64,000 bases of DNA, from the NCBI RefSeq assembly GCF_022865125.1, contig NZ_CP094828.1, positions 186,001 to 250,000 on the forward strand. The letters run 5' to 3'. Below are positions 49,153-57,394 of the stretch, one piece after another. The notes beneath the pieces are model-generated. The model was not told the origin of the DNA. It saw only the letters and a program-made list of their open reading frames with translations, and did no database searches. Source of the stretch: Acuticoccus sp. I52.16.1. Lineage in GTDB: Bacteria > Pseudomonadota > Alphaproteobacteria > Rhizobiales > Amorphaceae. The translations under genes and the position numbers were made by a program. Numbering within the stretch: the stretch's first letter is position 1; every line of letters starts with the position of its first letter.

Positions 49153-50286
49153 ATGACAGAACAAAAGCGTAGCCCGCTCAGCCGTCGCTCGTTCCTGCGG
49201 ACCGGCGCCGTCGCCGGCGGTGCAGCCGCGGCGTCGACCCTCGCCGCGCCCGCGGTGCTGGGTCAGGCACCGATCGTTGTAAAGATGCAGACCTCCTGGC
49301 CCGCGTCCGACATCTGGATGGAGATGGCCGGCCAGTATGTCGAGCGCGTGGAGAAGATGTCCGGCGGGCGACTGAAGATCGACCTCCTGCCGGCCGGCGC
49401 CGTCGTCGCCGCCTTCCAGGTGCTCGACGCGGTCAACGACGGCGTGCTTGACGCCGCGCACTCCGTCTCGGCCTACTGGTACGGCAAGAACAAGGCCGCC
49501 TCGCTGTTCGGCACCGGCCCGGTGTTCGGCGGCAATCCGACCACGATGCTCTCCTGGTTCTACCAGGGCGGCGGGCGCGAGCTCTACACCGAGCTGACGC
49601 AGGACATGATGGGCCTCAACGTCGTCGGCCTGCTCGGCTTCCCGATGCCGGCTCAGCCCTTCGGCTGGTTCACCAACCCGGTCGCCAGCGCGGACGACAT
49701 CAAGGGTCTCAAGTACCGCACCGTCGGCCTCGCCGCGGACCTCATGCAGTCGATGGGCATGTCGGTCGCGCAGCTTCCGGGCGGCGAAATCGTGCCCGCG
49801 ATGGAGCGCGGCGTGATCGACGCGTTCGAGTTCAACAATCCCTCGTCCGACATGCGCTTCGGCGCCCAGGACGTGGCGACGAACTACTATCTGGGCTCCT
49901 ACCACCAGGCGTCCGAGGCCTTCGAGTTCCTGTTCAACCGGGACTTCATGGAAGACCTCGACGACGATCTGCGGGCCATCATGGAGTACGGCGTCGAGGC
50001 CGCGTCGACGGCAAATACCGCCTTCGCGCTCGACAACTACTCGTCCGACCTGCAGAAGCTGCTGGAAGGCGGCGTCAACGTGCAGCAAACGCCCGAGTCG
50101 ATCCAGGCCGCGCAGCTCGACGCCTGGTCGGAGATGATCACGACGCTCGAGAGCGATCCGTTCATCAAGAAGGTGCTCGACAGCCAGCGTGCCTGGGTGG
50201 AGCGGGTCACCTACTACGAGATCCTGAACTCGCCCGATTACCGGATGGCCTACAACCACTTCTTCCCGGGCAAGCTTCCCGCCTGA
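49153..50286 (+). CDS. dctP: TRAP transporter periplasmic solute-binding protein DctP, Tat-exported
   Basis: 377 residues. A twin-arginine signal SRRSFLR (10-16) with a following Ala/Gly-rich hydrophobic region and AAPAVLGQA shows export as a folded protein. The mature part has the DctP-fold marks VKMQTSWPASDIWMEMA, RLKIDLLPAGAVV and LPGGEIVPAMERGVIDAFEF, the last being the usual ligand-facing segment. Related proteins bind 2-keto acids or other carboxylates, but specificity cannot be read. ATG 49153 with GGAGGAG upstream. First gene of dctP-dctQ-dctM-amidase-like-small membrane protein. Confidence 0.93.
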   Translation: MTEQKRSPLSRRSFLRTGAVAGGAAAASTLAAPAVLGQAPIVVKMQTSWPASDIWMEMAGQYVERVEKMSGGRLKIDLLPAGAVVAAFQVLDAVNDGVLDAAHSVSAYWYGKNKAASLFGTGPVFGGNPTTMLSWFYQGGGRELYTELTQDMMGLNVVGLLGFPMPAQPFGWFTNPVASADDIKGLKYRTVGLAADLMQSMGMSVAQLPGGEIVPAMERGVIDAFEFNNPSSDMRFGAQDVATNYYLGSYHQASEAFEFLFNRDFMEDLDDDLRAIMEYGVEAASTANTAFALDNYSSDLQKLLEGGVNVQQTPESIQAAQLDAWSEMITTLESDPFIKKVLDSQRAWVERVTYYEILNSPDYRMAYNHFFPGKLPA

Positions 50287-50303
50287 CGAAGGCCCAGGCC
50301 GCG

Positions 50304-50330
50304 GCGGCCCGGCACGGCGTGCCGGGCCGC
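50304..50330 (+). terminator. Strong hairpin between dctP and dctQ
   Basis: GCGGCCCGGCAC and GTGCCGGGCCGC form a perfect 12-bp stem with a three-base loop, 17 bases after the dctP stop, followed by TTCGTCTTG, a weak T-rich tract. It probably ends part of the transcripts and protects the dctP mRNA, giving more binding protein than membrane subunits. Confidence 0.7.
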
Positions 50331-50421
50331 TTCGTCTTGCGGGCCGCAGGGAGAGCCGGCCCGCATTTTGCCAGATCGCGCAGATGACAAAACACGTTAG
50401 CCGGGGAGCCGCGCACACCAC

Positions 50422-51006
50422 ATGACCAGCTTCATCCGCTTCGCCGACGCGTTGTCGGCGGCCTTCGGCAAGGCGTTCGCCTGGCTGATCCTCCTGATGA
50501 CGCTCGGCACCAGTTACGAAGTCTTCGTGCGCTACGTGCTGAACGACCCGACGCCGTGGGCCTTCGACGTCTCGTTCATCATGTACGGCACGCTCTTCAT
50601 GATGGGCGGCGCCTACACGCTGTCGCGCGGCGGCCACGTGCGCGGCGACTTCCTGTACCGGCTGTGGAAGCCGCGCACGCAGGCGACCGTCGACCTCGTC
50701 CTCTACGTCTTCTTCTTCTTCCCCGGCGTGACGGCGCTGATCGTGTCGGGCTGGAAATACGCGGCCCGCTCCTGGCGCTATGGCGAGGTGAGTGTGAACT
50801 CTCCCGCGGGCGTGCCGATCTTCCAGTTCAAGACGGTGATCGTGGCTGCCGGCATCCTCCTCTTCATCCAGGGGATCGCGGAGATCTTCCGGGCGATCAA
50901 ATGCATCCAGACCGGTGAGTGGATGCGCGCGCACGAGGACGTGCACGAAACCGAAGACGAACTGATGAACAAGGCCGCCGAGGCCGAAGCGGGCAACCAC
51001 CCATGA
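50422..51006 (+). CDS. dctQ: TRAP transporter small membrane subunit DctQ
   Basis: 194 residues, four hydrophobic segments (about 16-36, 52-70, 92-112, 136-156) and the family region YEVFVRYVLNDPTPWAFDVS. The C-terminal 40 residues are charged and cytosolic. DctQ pairs with DctM in a sodium-driven uptake system. It overlaps dctM (ATGA). Confidence 0.93.
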   Translation: MTSFIRFADALSAAFGKAFAWLILLMTLGTSYEVFVRYVLNDPTPWAFDVSFIMYGTLFMMGGAYTLSRGGHVRGDFLYRLWKPRTQATVDLVLYVFFFFPGVTALIVSGWKYAARSWRYGEVSVNSPAGVPIFQFKTVIVAAGILLFIQGIAEIFRAIKCIQTGEWMRAHEDVHETEDELMNKAAEAEAGNHP

Positions 51007-52421
51007 CCGATCCCCAGCTCGCCCTCACCATGCTGGGGCTCTTCATCGTCCTGGTCTTCCTGGGCTTTCCGATCGCCTTTACCTTGATGGCGATGGGGAT
51101 CGGCTTCGGCTACTACGCCTACTGGGATCCCTCGCGACAGTGGCGCTCGTACCTGCGGCTCGACGAGACGGCGACCGGTTGGGACTCCTGGTCCTCATGG
51201 TTCGACGGGTTCCTGAACAACCGCATCTTCGACCTCTTCATCAACCAGACCTATACGGTGATGAGCAACGAGGTGCTGACGGCGGTGCCGCTGTTCCTCT
51301 TCATGGGCTACATCGTCGAGCGGGCGAACATCGTCGACCGGCTGTTCTCCACCCTCAACATCGCCTCCAAGCGCATCCCTGGCTCCATGGGCGTCGCGGC
51401 GCTGATCACCTGCGCCCTCTTCGCGACCGCGACCGGCATCGTCGGCGCCGTCGTGACGCTGATGGGCCTCCTGGCGCTGCCGGCGATGCTGAAGGCGCGC
51501 TACGACCCGTCGTTCGCGTCGGGGATCATCTGCGCCGGCGGCACGCTGGGCATCCTGATTCCGCCGTCGATCATGCTGATCGTCTATGCGGCGGCGTCCG
51601 GCGTTTCGATCGTGCGGCTCTATGCCGGCGCCCTCATTCCGGGGCTCATCCTGGTGGGGCTCTACCTCGTCTACGTCGTCGGGCGGTCGATCGTGCAGCC
51701 ATCGGCGGCGCCTCGCCCCACCAAGGAGGAGGTGCCGGACATTCCGGTCGGCCAGCTCGTGGTGATGATCGTCAGCTCGTTCGTGCCGCTCGCCTTCCTC
51801 ATCCTGGCGGTGCTGGGTTCGATCCTCTTCGGCCTCGCGACGCCGACCGAGGCGGCCGCGATCGGCGCGCTGGGCGGCATCCTGCTGGCGATCGGCTACC
51901 GGGCGCTCACCTTCCAGCGGCTGCGCGAGAGCGTCTACCTGACCGTTCGGACCACGGCGATGGTGTGTTGGCTGTTCGTCGGCTCCTACGTCTTCTCGGC
52001 GGTCTTCTCCTACCTGGGCGGCGAGCAGATCATCTCCGAGTTCGTCTCCGGGCTCGACATCACGCCGCTGCAGTTCCTGCTCCTGGCGCAGCTCATCATC
52101 TTCCTTCTGGGCTGGCCGCTGGAGTGGTCGGAGATCATCATCATCTTCGTGCCGATCTTCCTGCCGCTGCTGGAGCTGTTCGGAATCGACCCGCTGTTCT
52201 TCGGCATCCTGGTCGCCCTCAACCTGCAAACCTCGTTCCTGACGCCGCCGATGGCGATGTCGGCCTATTATCTCAAGGGCATCGCCCCGCCGGAGGTGAA
52301 GCTGACGCACATCTTCGCCGGCATCATGCCGTTCCTGCTGATGGTCTTCGTGGCGATGGCGGTGGTCTACATGGTGCCGGGCGCGGTCTACTACCTGCCG
52401 GAGGTCTTCTATGGGCGCTGA
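51003..52421 (+). CDS. dctM: TRAP transporter large permease subunit DctM
   Basis: 472 residues with a dozen or so hydrophobic segments. Family marks include NEVLTAVPLFLFMGYIVER, the substrate/ion-site loop CAGGTLGILIPPSIMLIVYA and LATPTEAAAIGALGG. A polar insertion at about 60-85 (DPSRQWRSYLRLDETATGWD) is longer than in many DctM. It is the transport channel of the operon, and its end overlaps the amidase-like gene by 11 bases. Confidence 0.95.
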   Translation: MTDPQLALTMLGLFIVLVFLGFPIAFTLMAMGIGFGYYAYWDPSRQWRSYLRLDETATGWDSWSSWFDGFLNNRIFDLFINQTYTVMSNEVLTAVPLFLFMGYIVERANIVDRLFSTLNIASKRIPGSMGVAALITCALFATATGIVGAVVTLMGLLALPAMLKARYDPSFASGIICAGGTLGILIPPSIMLIVYAAASGVSIVRLYAGALIPGLILVGLYLVYVVGRSIVQPSAAPRPTKEEVPDIPVGQLVVMIVSSFVPLAFLILAVLGSILFGLATPTEAAAIGALGGILLAIGYRALTFQRLRESVYLTVRTTAMVCWLFVGSYVFSAVFSYLGGEQIISEFVSGLDITPLQFLLLAQLIIFLLGWPLEWSEIIIIFVPIFLPLLELFGIDPLFFGILVALNLQTSFLTPPMAMSAYYLKGIAPPEVKLTHIFAGIMPFLLMVFVAMAVVYMVPGAVYYLPEVFYGR

Positions 52422-53691
52422 TCCGCGGCTCATGGAGCTGCCGGTGCCGATCCTGCAGGAGCGGATCGCGAGCGGGGCGATGCGCGCCGCCGATCTCGCC
52501 GCCGCCGCGGCCGCCAAGGTGGAGGCCGCCGACGGCGACGGCCTGGCCTGGTTCGACGGCGACTACCTGCGCCGGCAGGGTGCGGGGATGGACGTGTGGC
52601 GCGGTCGCGGCCGGCCGCTGGGCGCCCTTCACGGCCTGCCGGTGACGGTGGGCGACCTCGCCGACACCGCGCGCATCCCCACCCGCCTCGGCACCGCCGT
52701 CCACGACGCGCGCGTGCCCGAGCGCGACGCCGCGTTGGTGGAGCGGCTGCGCGGCGCCGGGGCGCTGATCGCCGGCAAGGGCGTCGTCTCGCCGTTCGGC
52801 ACCGGCGGCTCGGACGGAGCCGCCACGCCGGTCGCGGCGCGCTATGCGCCGGCTGCGGTCATCACCTCGGCCGACGGCGGGGCGATCGCCGAGGCCGCCG
52901 CACGCGGGGTGGTCGGGTACCGGCCGACCGCAGGCTCCATCCCCATGCGCGGCGTCTTCGCCGCGGCGCCGACACTGGCGACGGCGACCGTGCTGGCGAC
53001 CGATCTCGTCGGCGCGGCGAGCGTTGCCGAGGCGCTGTTCGCGCCGGGCGACGACGCCGCCTTCGCCATGCCCGCACCGCCCCCCGGCCTGAAGGCCGCG
53101 ACGGCCGCCACGCCCCCCGTGCCGCCGACCATCGCCGTGGTGCCGCCGCTGTGGTGGGACGATGCCGACGCCGACATCGTCGCCGCCTTCGAGGAACTCG
53201 CCGAGGCGCTGACGCCGCGGGCCTTCGGAGCGACGCTGCCGGAGATCTTCCACGAGGCGACGACGCAGGCACACCGCATCATCGCCGCCGAGAGCGCCAA
53301 GACGCTGCACGGCACCGTCGAGCGGCACGGCGACGACCTCCCCGCCGGGGTCGCCGCGCTCGTGGCGGCCGGCGAGGGGGTGAGCGCGCGCGACTACCTC
53401 ACCGCGCTCGATTGGCGGACCGTGCTCGCCGCCGGCCTCGACGCCGTCCTCGACCGCTGCGACGCGGTCCTGACGGCGGTGTCGCCGCGGGTCGGCGAGG
53501 CGGGGCCGGCGGACGCCAACCTCACCTGGGCCTTCCTCGGCGTGCCCTCGGTCACCCTGCCGTTGCTGGGGAGCGAGGACGGGCGCGCCATCGGCCTGCA
53601 ACTCATCTCGCGCAAGGGCGACGACGCGCGCCTCCTGCGCACCGCGGCCTGGCTGCAGGCGCTCGTCGTCCGCCAGGGGGAGTCGAACTAG
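52411..53691 (+). CDS. Amidase-fold protein lacking the catalytic triad (probable pseudoenzyme)
   Basis: 426 residues of the amidase signature family, recognisable from ALHGLPVTVGDLADT, ALVERLRGAGALIAGKG, PMRGVF and NLTWAFLGVPSVTLPL. All three catalytic residues seem lost: the Lys of the VKD motif is Gly81 (VGD), the TSSGGS cis-Ser motif is replaced by TGGSDG after an apparent deletion of about 15-20 residues, and the nucleophile Ser of GGSIR is Ala158 (GGAIA). The reading frame is otherwise sound, so it is kept as a protein. It overlaps dctM and the next gene. A binding or regulatory role in the TRAP system is inference. Confidence 0.78.
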   Translation: MGADPRLMELPVPILQERIASGAMRAADLAAAAAAKVEAADGDGLAWFDGDYLRRQGAGMDVWRGRGRPLGALHGLPVTVGDLADTARIPTRLGTAVHDARVPERDAALVERLRGAGALIAGKGVVSPFGTGGSDGAATPVAARYAPAAVITSADGGAIAEAAARGVVGYRPTAGSIPMRGVFAAAPTLATATVLATDLVGAASVAEALFAPGDDAAFAMPAPPPGLKAATAATPPVPPTIAVVPPLWWDDADADIVAAFEELAEALTPRAFGATLPEIFHEATTQAHRIIAAESAKTLHGTVERHGDDLPAGVAALVAAGEGVSARDYLTALDWRTVLAAGLDAVLDRCDAVLTAVSPRVGEAGPADANLTWAFLGVPSVTLPLLGSEDGRAIGLQLISRKGDDARLLRTAAWLQALVVRQGESN

Positions 53692-53855
53692 TGCTGGAAC
53701 GCATTCTGTCCGTGATCGCCTTCGCCGTCCTGTGCGGCTTCCTCTTCATCCTGACGTGGCACGTCCCGCGGATCGACCTGACGGTGGTGCTCATCGCCAC
53801 GGTGCTCCTGAGCGGCTACGATATCCTGATCCACCGCCCGCCCGGCGCCAAGTAG
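53691..53855 (+). CDS. Small two-helix membrane protein at the end of the TRAP operon
   Basis: 54 residues, starting with GTG that shares a base with the amidase-like stop (TAGTG) and has GGGGGAG about seven bases upstream. Two hydrophobic segments, VIAFAVLCGFLFILTW (about 8-23) and LTVVLIATVLLSGYDIL (about 30-46), are joined by HVPRID and end in a short basic tail. No family is recognised. Its tight coupling suggests it works with the transporter or the amidase-like protein. Confidence 0.72.
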   Translation: MLERILSVIAFAVLCGFLFILTWHVPRIDLTVVLIATVLLSGYDILIHRPPGAK

Positions 53856-53941
53856 CCCGGCGCGGCGCCCGGAGCGCGCCGTCGGCCGGCCGATTCCGCA
53901 CGCGCCCGTGGCGCACCGCGCCCCCAGGGCGCCATTGCCGG

Positions 53942-53970
53942 TTGCACTCGGCCACCCGGTCGCGTATATG
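53942..53970 (+). promoter_or_regulatory. Predicted promoter of rpsB
   Basis: TTGCAC (53942-53947), a 17-base spacer and TATATG (53965-53970) match the housekeeping sigma-factor consensus well. It lies 89 bases before the rpsB start and is the best promoter match noticed in the window. Confidence 0.7.
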
Positions 53971-54003
53971 CCCGCCCATCCCACACGCGAGCTGTTCTCC
54001 GGT

Positions 54004-54020
54004 GCCCCGATGAACGGGGC
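54004..54020 (+). other. Small hairpin in the rpsB leader
   Basis: GCCCCG-ATGAA-CGGGGC forms a perfect 6-bp stem with a 5-base loop in the rpsB mRNA leader, 38 bases before the start. S2 autoregulation through leader structures is known in other bacteria; whether this hairpin serves that is not shown. Confidence 0.4.
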
Positions 54021-54058
54021 CAGCGCTCGCGGAGGTTCAACCGGAAAGTAGAGAATAT

Positions 54059-54949
54059 ATGGCTCTTCCCGACTTCACGATGCGTCAGCTCCTCGAGGCC
54101 GGCGTCCACTTCGGCCACCAGACGCACCGCTGGAACCCGAAGATGCAGGATTACATCTTCGGCGCGCGCAACAACATCCACATCCTCGACCTCGCGCAGA
54201 CCGTGCCGCTGCTGCACCAGGCGCTGAAGGCCGTGTCCGATACGGTCGCCAAGGGCGGTCGCCTGATGATGGTCGGCACCAAGCGCCAGGCGCAGGAAGC
54301 CGTCGCCACGTCCGCCACCGAGTGCGCCCAGTACTACGTCAATGCCCGCTGGCTCGGCGGCATGATGACCAACTGGAAGACGATCTCCAACTCGATCCGC
54401 CGCCTCAACAATCTGGAAGAGATGCTCCAGGGTGAAGCCCAGGGCTTCACCAAGAAAGAGCGCCTCAACCTCGACCGTGAGCGCGAGAAGCTCGAGCGCA
54501 ACCTCGGCGGCATCAAGTCGATGGGCGGCGTGCCGGACATCGTGTTCGTGATCGACACGAACCGCGAGGCGATCGCCATCCAGGAAGCCCGCCGGCTGGG
54601 CATCCCCATCGTCGCCATCCTCGACACCAACTGCGACCCCGAGGGCATCACCTACCCGATCCCGGGCAACGACGATGCCGCCCGCGCCATCACGCTCTAC
54701 TGCGACCTGATGGCCCGTGCCGCGCTCGACGGCCTGCTCCGCTCGCAGGGCGATTCGGGTTACGACCTGGGCGAGGCCGAGGAGCTGCCGGTCGAGCCGG
54801 AACTCACCGAGGAGCCCGCCGCGACCGAGGAAGCCGCCGCCGCCGAGGTTTCGACCACCGTCGAGGAGACCCCGGTCGCCGAGCTGATGGAGCCGACCCC
54901 GGAAGACACCGGCGACGCCCCGGCCGAGTCCGAGACGCAGACCGCCTAA
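54059..54949 (+). CDS. rpsB: 30S ribosomal protein S2
   Basis: 296 residues. The S2 body is clear: [44 protein letters not shown] and [20 protein letters not shown]. Residues from about 243 on form a strongly acidic tail (Glu/Ala/Thr/Pro), making the protein ~55 residues longer than E. coli S2, as in other alphaproteobacteria. It has its own promoter. Its usual partner tsf is not next to it; an FkbM methyltransferase follows instead. Confidence 0.98.
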   Translation: MALPDFTMRQLLEAGVHFGHQTHRWNPKMQDYIFGARNNIHILDLAQTVPLLHQALKAVSDTVAKGGRLMMVGTKRQAQEAVATSATECAQYYVNARWLGGMMTNWKTISNSIRRLNNLEEMLQGEAQGFTKKERLNLDREREKLERNLGGIKSMGGVPDIVFVIDTNREAIAIQEARRLGIPIVAILDTNCDPEGITYPIPGNDDAARAITLYCDLMARAALDGLLRSQGDSGYDLGEAEELPVEPELTEEPAATEEAAAAEVSTTVEETPVAELMEPTPEDTGDAPAESETQTA

Positions 54950-54987
54950 CCTGCCGATCCCATAAGGGAGCCATTTCGGGCGGCGAC

Positions 54988-55653
54988 ATGAAGAAGGTCG
55001 GCGACTACTGGCTCCCGGATCAGGACATGCGCTGGGGCTCGAACCGGCGCAAATCCAAGGCCGCCTACGCTCACGGCGGCCGCGGCGAGCAGATCCACCA
55101 CCTGGAGGATGCGCTCGCCTCCGTCCCACGCCGCACCACCGCGATCGACGTCGGCGCCAACATCGGCGCCTATGTCCGCCTCCTGGCCGAGGCGTTCGAC
55201 CATGTCGTCGCCATCGAGCCTGCCGCGGACGCCGCCGCGTGCCTGCGCCGCAACATCGCCGACTGGGGCGTTGCCGAGCGTGTCACGGTGCACGAGATCG
55301 CCGCCTCCGACCGTGACGAGCGCGTCGCCATGGAGGCCGAGCCCGGCCGCCGCACCCTCACCCGCCATGTGACCCCCGGCGGCGACATCCCCGCCCTGCC
55401 GATCGATCGTCTCGCCGTTTGCGACGTCGCCTTCCTCAAGCTCGACGTCGAGGGCTACGAGGAGCGTGCGCTGCACGGTGCCCGCCAGACCATCCTGCGC
55501 GACCGCCCCGTCATCATGATGGAGGTGAAAGTGCAGACCGATGCCCGTTACGGGCGCGCGATGGCCGCGCACACGCTGGTCGAATCGCTCGGCTACCGGC
55601 TGCTGCGCAAGATCGGCGCGAAGGAGATCGACTGGCTCTACGCGCCGGGCTGA
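54988..55653 (+). CDS. FkbM-family SAM-dependent methyltransferase
   Basis: 221 residues. SAM motif I is AIDVGANIGAYVRLLAE (about 52-68), with VAIEPAADAAACLRRNI as the motif II region and LKLDVEGYEERALHGA as the FkbM hallmark. These enzymes O-methylate sugars, glycans or secondary metabolites; the target is unknown. It begins 38 bases after rpsB, so it may be read from the ribosomal promoter, an unusual neighbour for S2. Confidence 0.88.
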   Translation: MKKVGDYWLPDQDMRWGSNRRKSKAAYAHGGRGEQIHHLEDALASVPRRTTAIDVGANIGAYVRLLAEAFDHVVAIEPAADAAACLRRNIADWGVAERVTVHEIAASDRDERVAMEAEPGRRTLTRHVTPGGDIPALPIDRLAVCDVAFLKLDVEGYEERALHGARQTILRDRPVIMMEVKVQTDARYGRAMAAHTLVESLGYRLLRKIGAKEIDWLYAPG

Positions 55654-55808
55654 TCTCGCCCGTCGCGACCAAGTGCCGGGGCGTGATCACGCAATCGAGA
55701 ACGCCGCAGCGTTGATTTTGAATAGCTCGCAAGTAGCCTTGGTCGGAACCCGGCGCGTGCTGCGGCCGGGATGACCTCGCACTGCGCCACGTCGCCCCGG
55801 AGCCTCCC

Positions 55809-56267
55809 ATGAGATACGCCCTCGCTTTCGCCAGCGCCGCCGCGCTTCTGGCGCCGCTCGCCTTCACCTCCGCCGCCGCCGCGCAGGACGCCGCCCCCCA
55901 GGTCGAGCGTCACGAGATCATGGAGGAGGTCGGCGACGCGATGGGGGTGCTGGGCGGCATGGCCAAGGGCGAGCGCCCCTACGACGCGGCCGCCGCCACC
56001 GAGGCGCTGGACGTCTTCATCGTGCAGACCCCGCTGTTCCTGGAGCTCTTCCCCGAGGGAAGCGAGACCGGGCACGACACCCGCGCCAAGCCGGCGATCT
56101 GGGAGGACCCGGCCGACTTCCACGAGAAGGGCGAGGCGCTGGTCGCCGCCGCCGAATCGGCCAAGGGCCCCGCCGGCGAGAGCCTCGAGGGGTTGCGCAC
56201 CGCGCTCGGCCCCGTCGGCCAGTCCTGCCGCGCCTGCCACGAGGCCTACCGCGCGCCGAAGAACTAG
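55809..56267 (+). CDS. Cytochrome c' family protein
   Basis: 152 residues. A signal peptide (basic start, Ala-rich core, SAAAAQ cleavage region near 25) and a C-terminal haem motif SCRACH (Cys140, Cys143, His144) define a four-helix cytochrome c'. These periplasmic proteins bind NO and take part in NO or oxygen defence. It is followed 95 bases later by another c-type cytochrome. Confidence 0.9.
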   Translation: MRYALAFASAAALLAPLAFTSAAAAQDAAPQVERHEIMEEVGDAMGVLGGMAKGERPYDAAAATEALDVFIVQTPLFLELFPEGSETGHDTRAKPAIWEDPADFHEKGEALVAAAESAKGPAGESLEGLRTALGPVGQSCRACHEAYRAPKN

Positions 56268-56362
56268 CCGCGCGCACCGCCGGCGCCCCGGCCCTCGACC
56301 GGCCCCGACAATCGGCCGCGGCGTCCCCCGCCGCGACCACCTTCAACCGGATTCGCCGCCCG

Positions 56363-57259
56363 ATGCGCACGCTCCTCGTCCTCCTCGTCGTCCTCGCCGC
56401 GGGCGGCGCGGCCGCCTGGTTCCTCAGCGCGCCGCAGCCGCTCGCCGCCTCCGCCGTTCCCACCGGCGGGGATGCCGCGCGCGGCGAGGCGGTGTTCTGG
56501 GCCGGTGGCTGCGCCGCCTGCCACGCCGCACCCGGCGCCACCGGCGAGGCCAAGCTCACGCTGGCCGGCGGCCTCACGCTGCACACACCGCTCGGCCCGA
56601 TCGTCGCCCCCAATATCTCCCCGTCCCCGGCAGGCATCGGCGACTGGTCGGACGCCGACTTCGCCAACGCCGTCCTGCGCGGTATCTCTCCGGACGGCAC
56701 ACACTACACCCCCGCCTTCCCGTGGACCTCCTACCGCAACATGCGTCCCGGCGATGTCGCCGACCTCCGCGCCTACCTCGCCACCCTCCCCCCGTCCGAC
56801 GACCGGCCGGACGCCGCCGGGCTCCCCTTCCCCTTCGGCTGGCGCCGCCCGATCGGCCTGTGGAAGCGCTTCGCCCTCACCGACCCACCGCCCGTCCCGC
56901 AAGGCGCCGACGAGGCGGTGACGCGGGGCCACTACCTCACCGTCGCGCTCGGCCATTGCGGCGAGTGCCACACGCCGCGCACCGTGCTCATGGCGATGGA
57001 TCCGTCCCGCTGGCTGGCCGGCGCCCCCAATCCGGACGGTGACGGCACGGTCCCCAACATCACGCCCGCGCGCGCCGGCCTCGCCGACTGGCCGGCGGCC
57101 GACATCGCCTATCTCCTCGAGTCGGGCTTCACGCCGGACTTCGATTCGGTCGGCGGGTCGATGGCGCCCGTGGTCGACAACTGGTCCCACGTCGACGGCG
57201 CGGACCGCGCGGCGGTCGCCGCCTACCTGAAGGCGATCGCGCCGGTCCCCGCCGAATAG
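56363..57259 (+). CDS. Dihaem c-type cytochrome
   Basis: 298 residues with an N-terminal signal/anchor and two CxxCH sites: Cys50-Cys53-His54 (CAACH) and Cys199-Cys202-His203 (CGECH). Each is followed by a repeated module (VAPNISPSPAGIGDWSDADF and VPNITPARAGLADWPAADI), so the protein is an internal duplication, as in cytochrome subunits of membrane alcohol/aldehyde dehydrogenases. No dehydrogenase subunits are adjacent. Likely a periplasmic electron carrier. Confidence 0.9.
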   Translation: MRTLLVLLVVLAAGGAAAWFLSAPQPLAASAVPTGGDAARGEAVFWAGGCAACHAAPGATGEAKLTLAGGLTLHTPLGPIVAPNISPSPAGIGDWSDADFANAVLRGISPDGTHYTPAFPWTSYRNMRPGDVADLRAYLATLPPSDDRPDAAGLPFPFGWRRPIGLWKRFALTDPPPVPQGADEAVTRGHYLTVALGHCGECHTPRTVLMAMDPSRWLAGAPNPDGDGTVPNITPARAGLADWPAADIAYLLESGFTPDFDSVGGSMAPVVDNWSHVDGADRAAVAAYLKAIAPVPAE

Positions 57260-57394
57260 GACGCGCACCGGACTGTGAGACCTTTCGAGATGTCGTGATC
57301 TCGCCCGCGGGCAGGCGCAAGACCGCGGGCCGATGCGTTGTGGTTCATCGCGGGCGGCACCATGTTTCAAGGTGGCAGCGGGAGGGTACGACTG

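Noticed and set aside
30170-53855. Prophage, integron or transposon carrying the accessory block
   Set aside because: No integrase, transposase, tRNA-borne attachment site or long terminal repeats were seen, and GC content looks the same as in the core genes.
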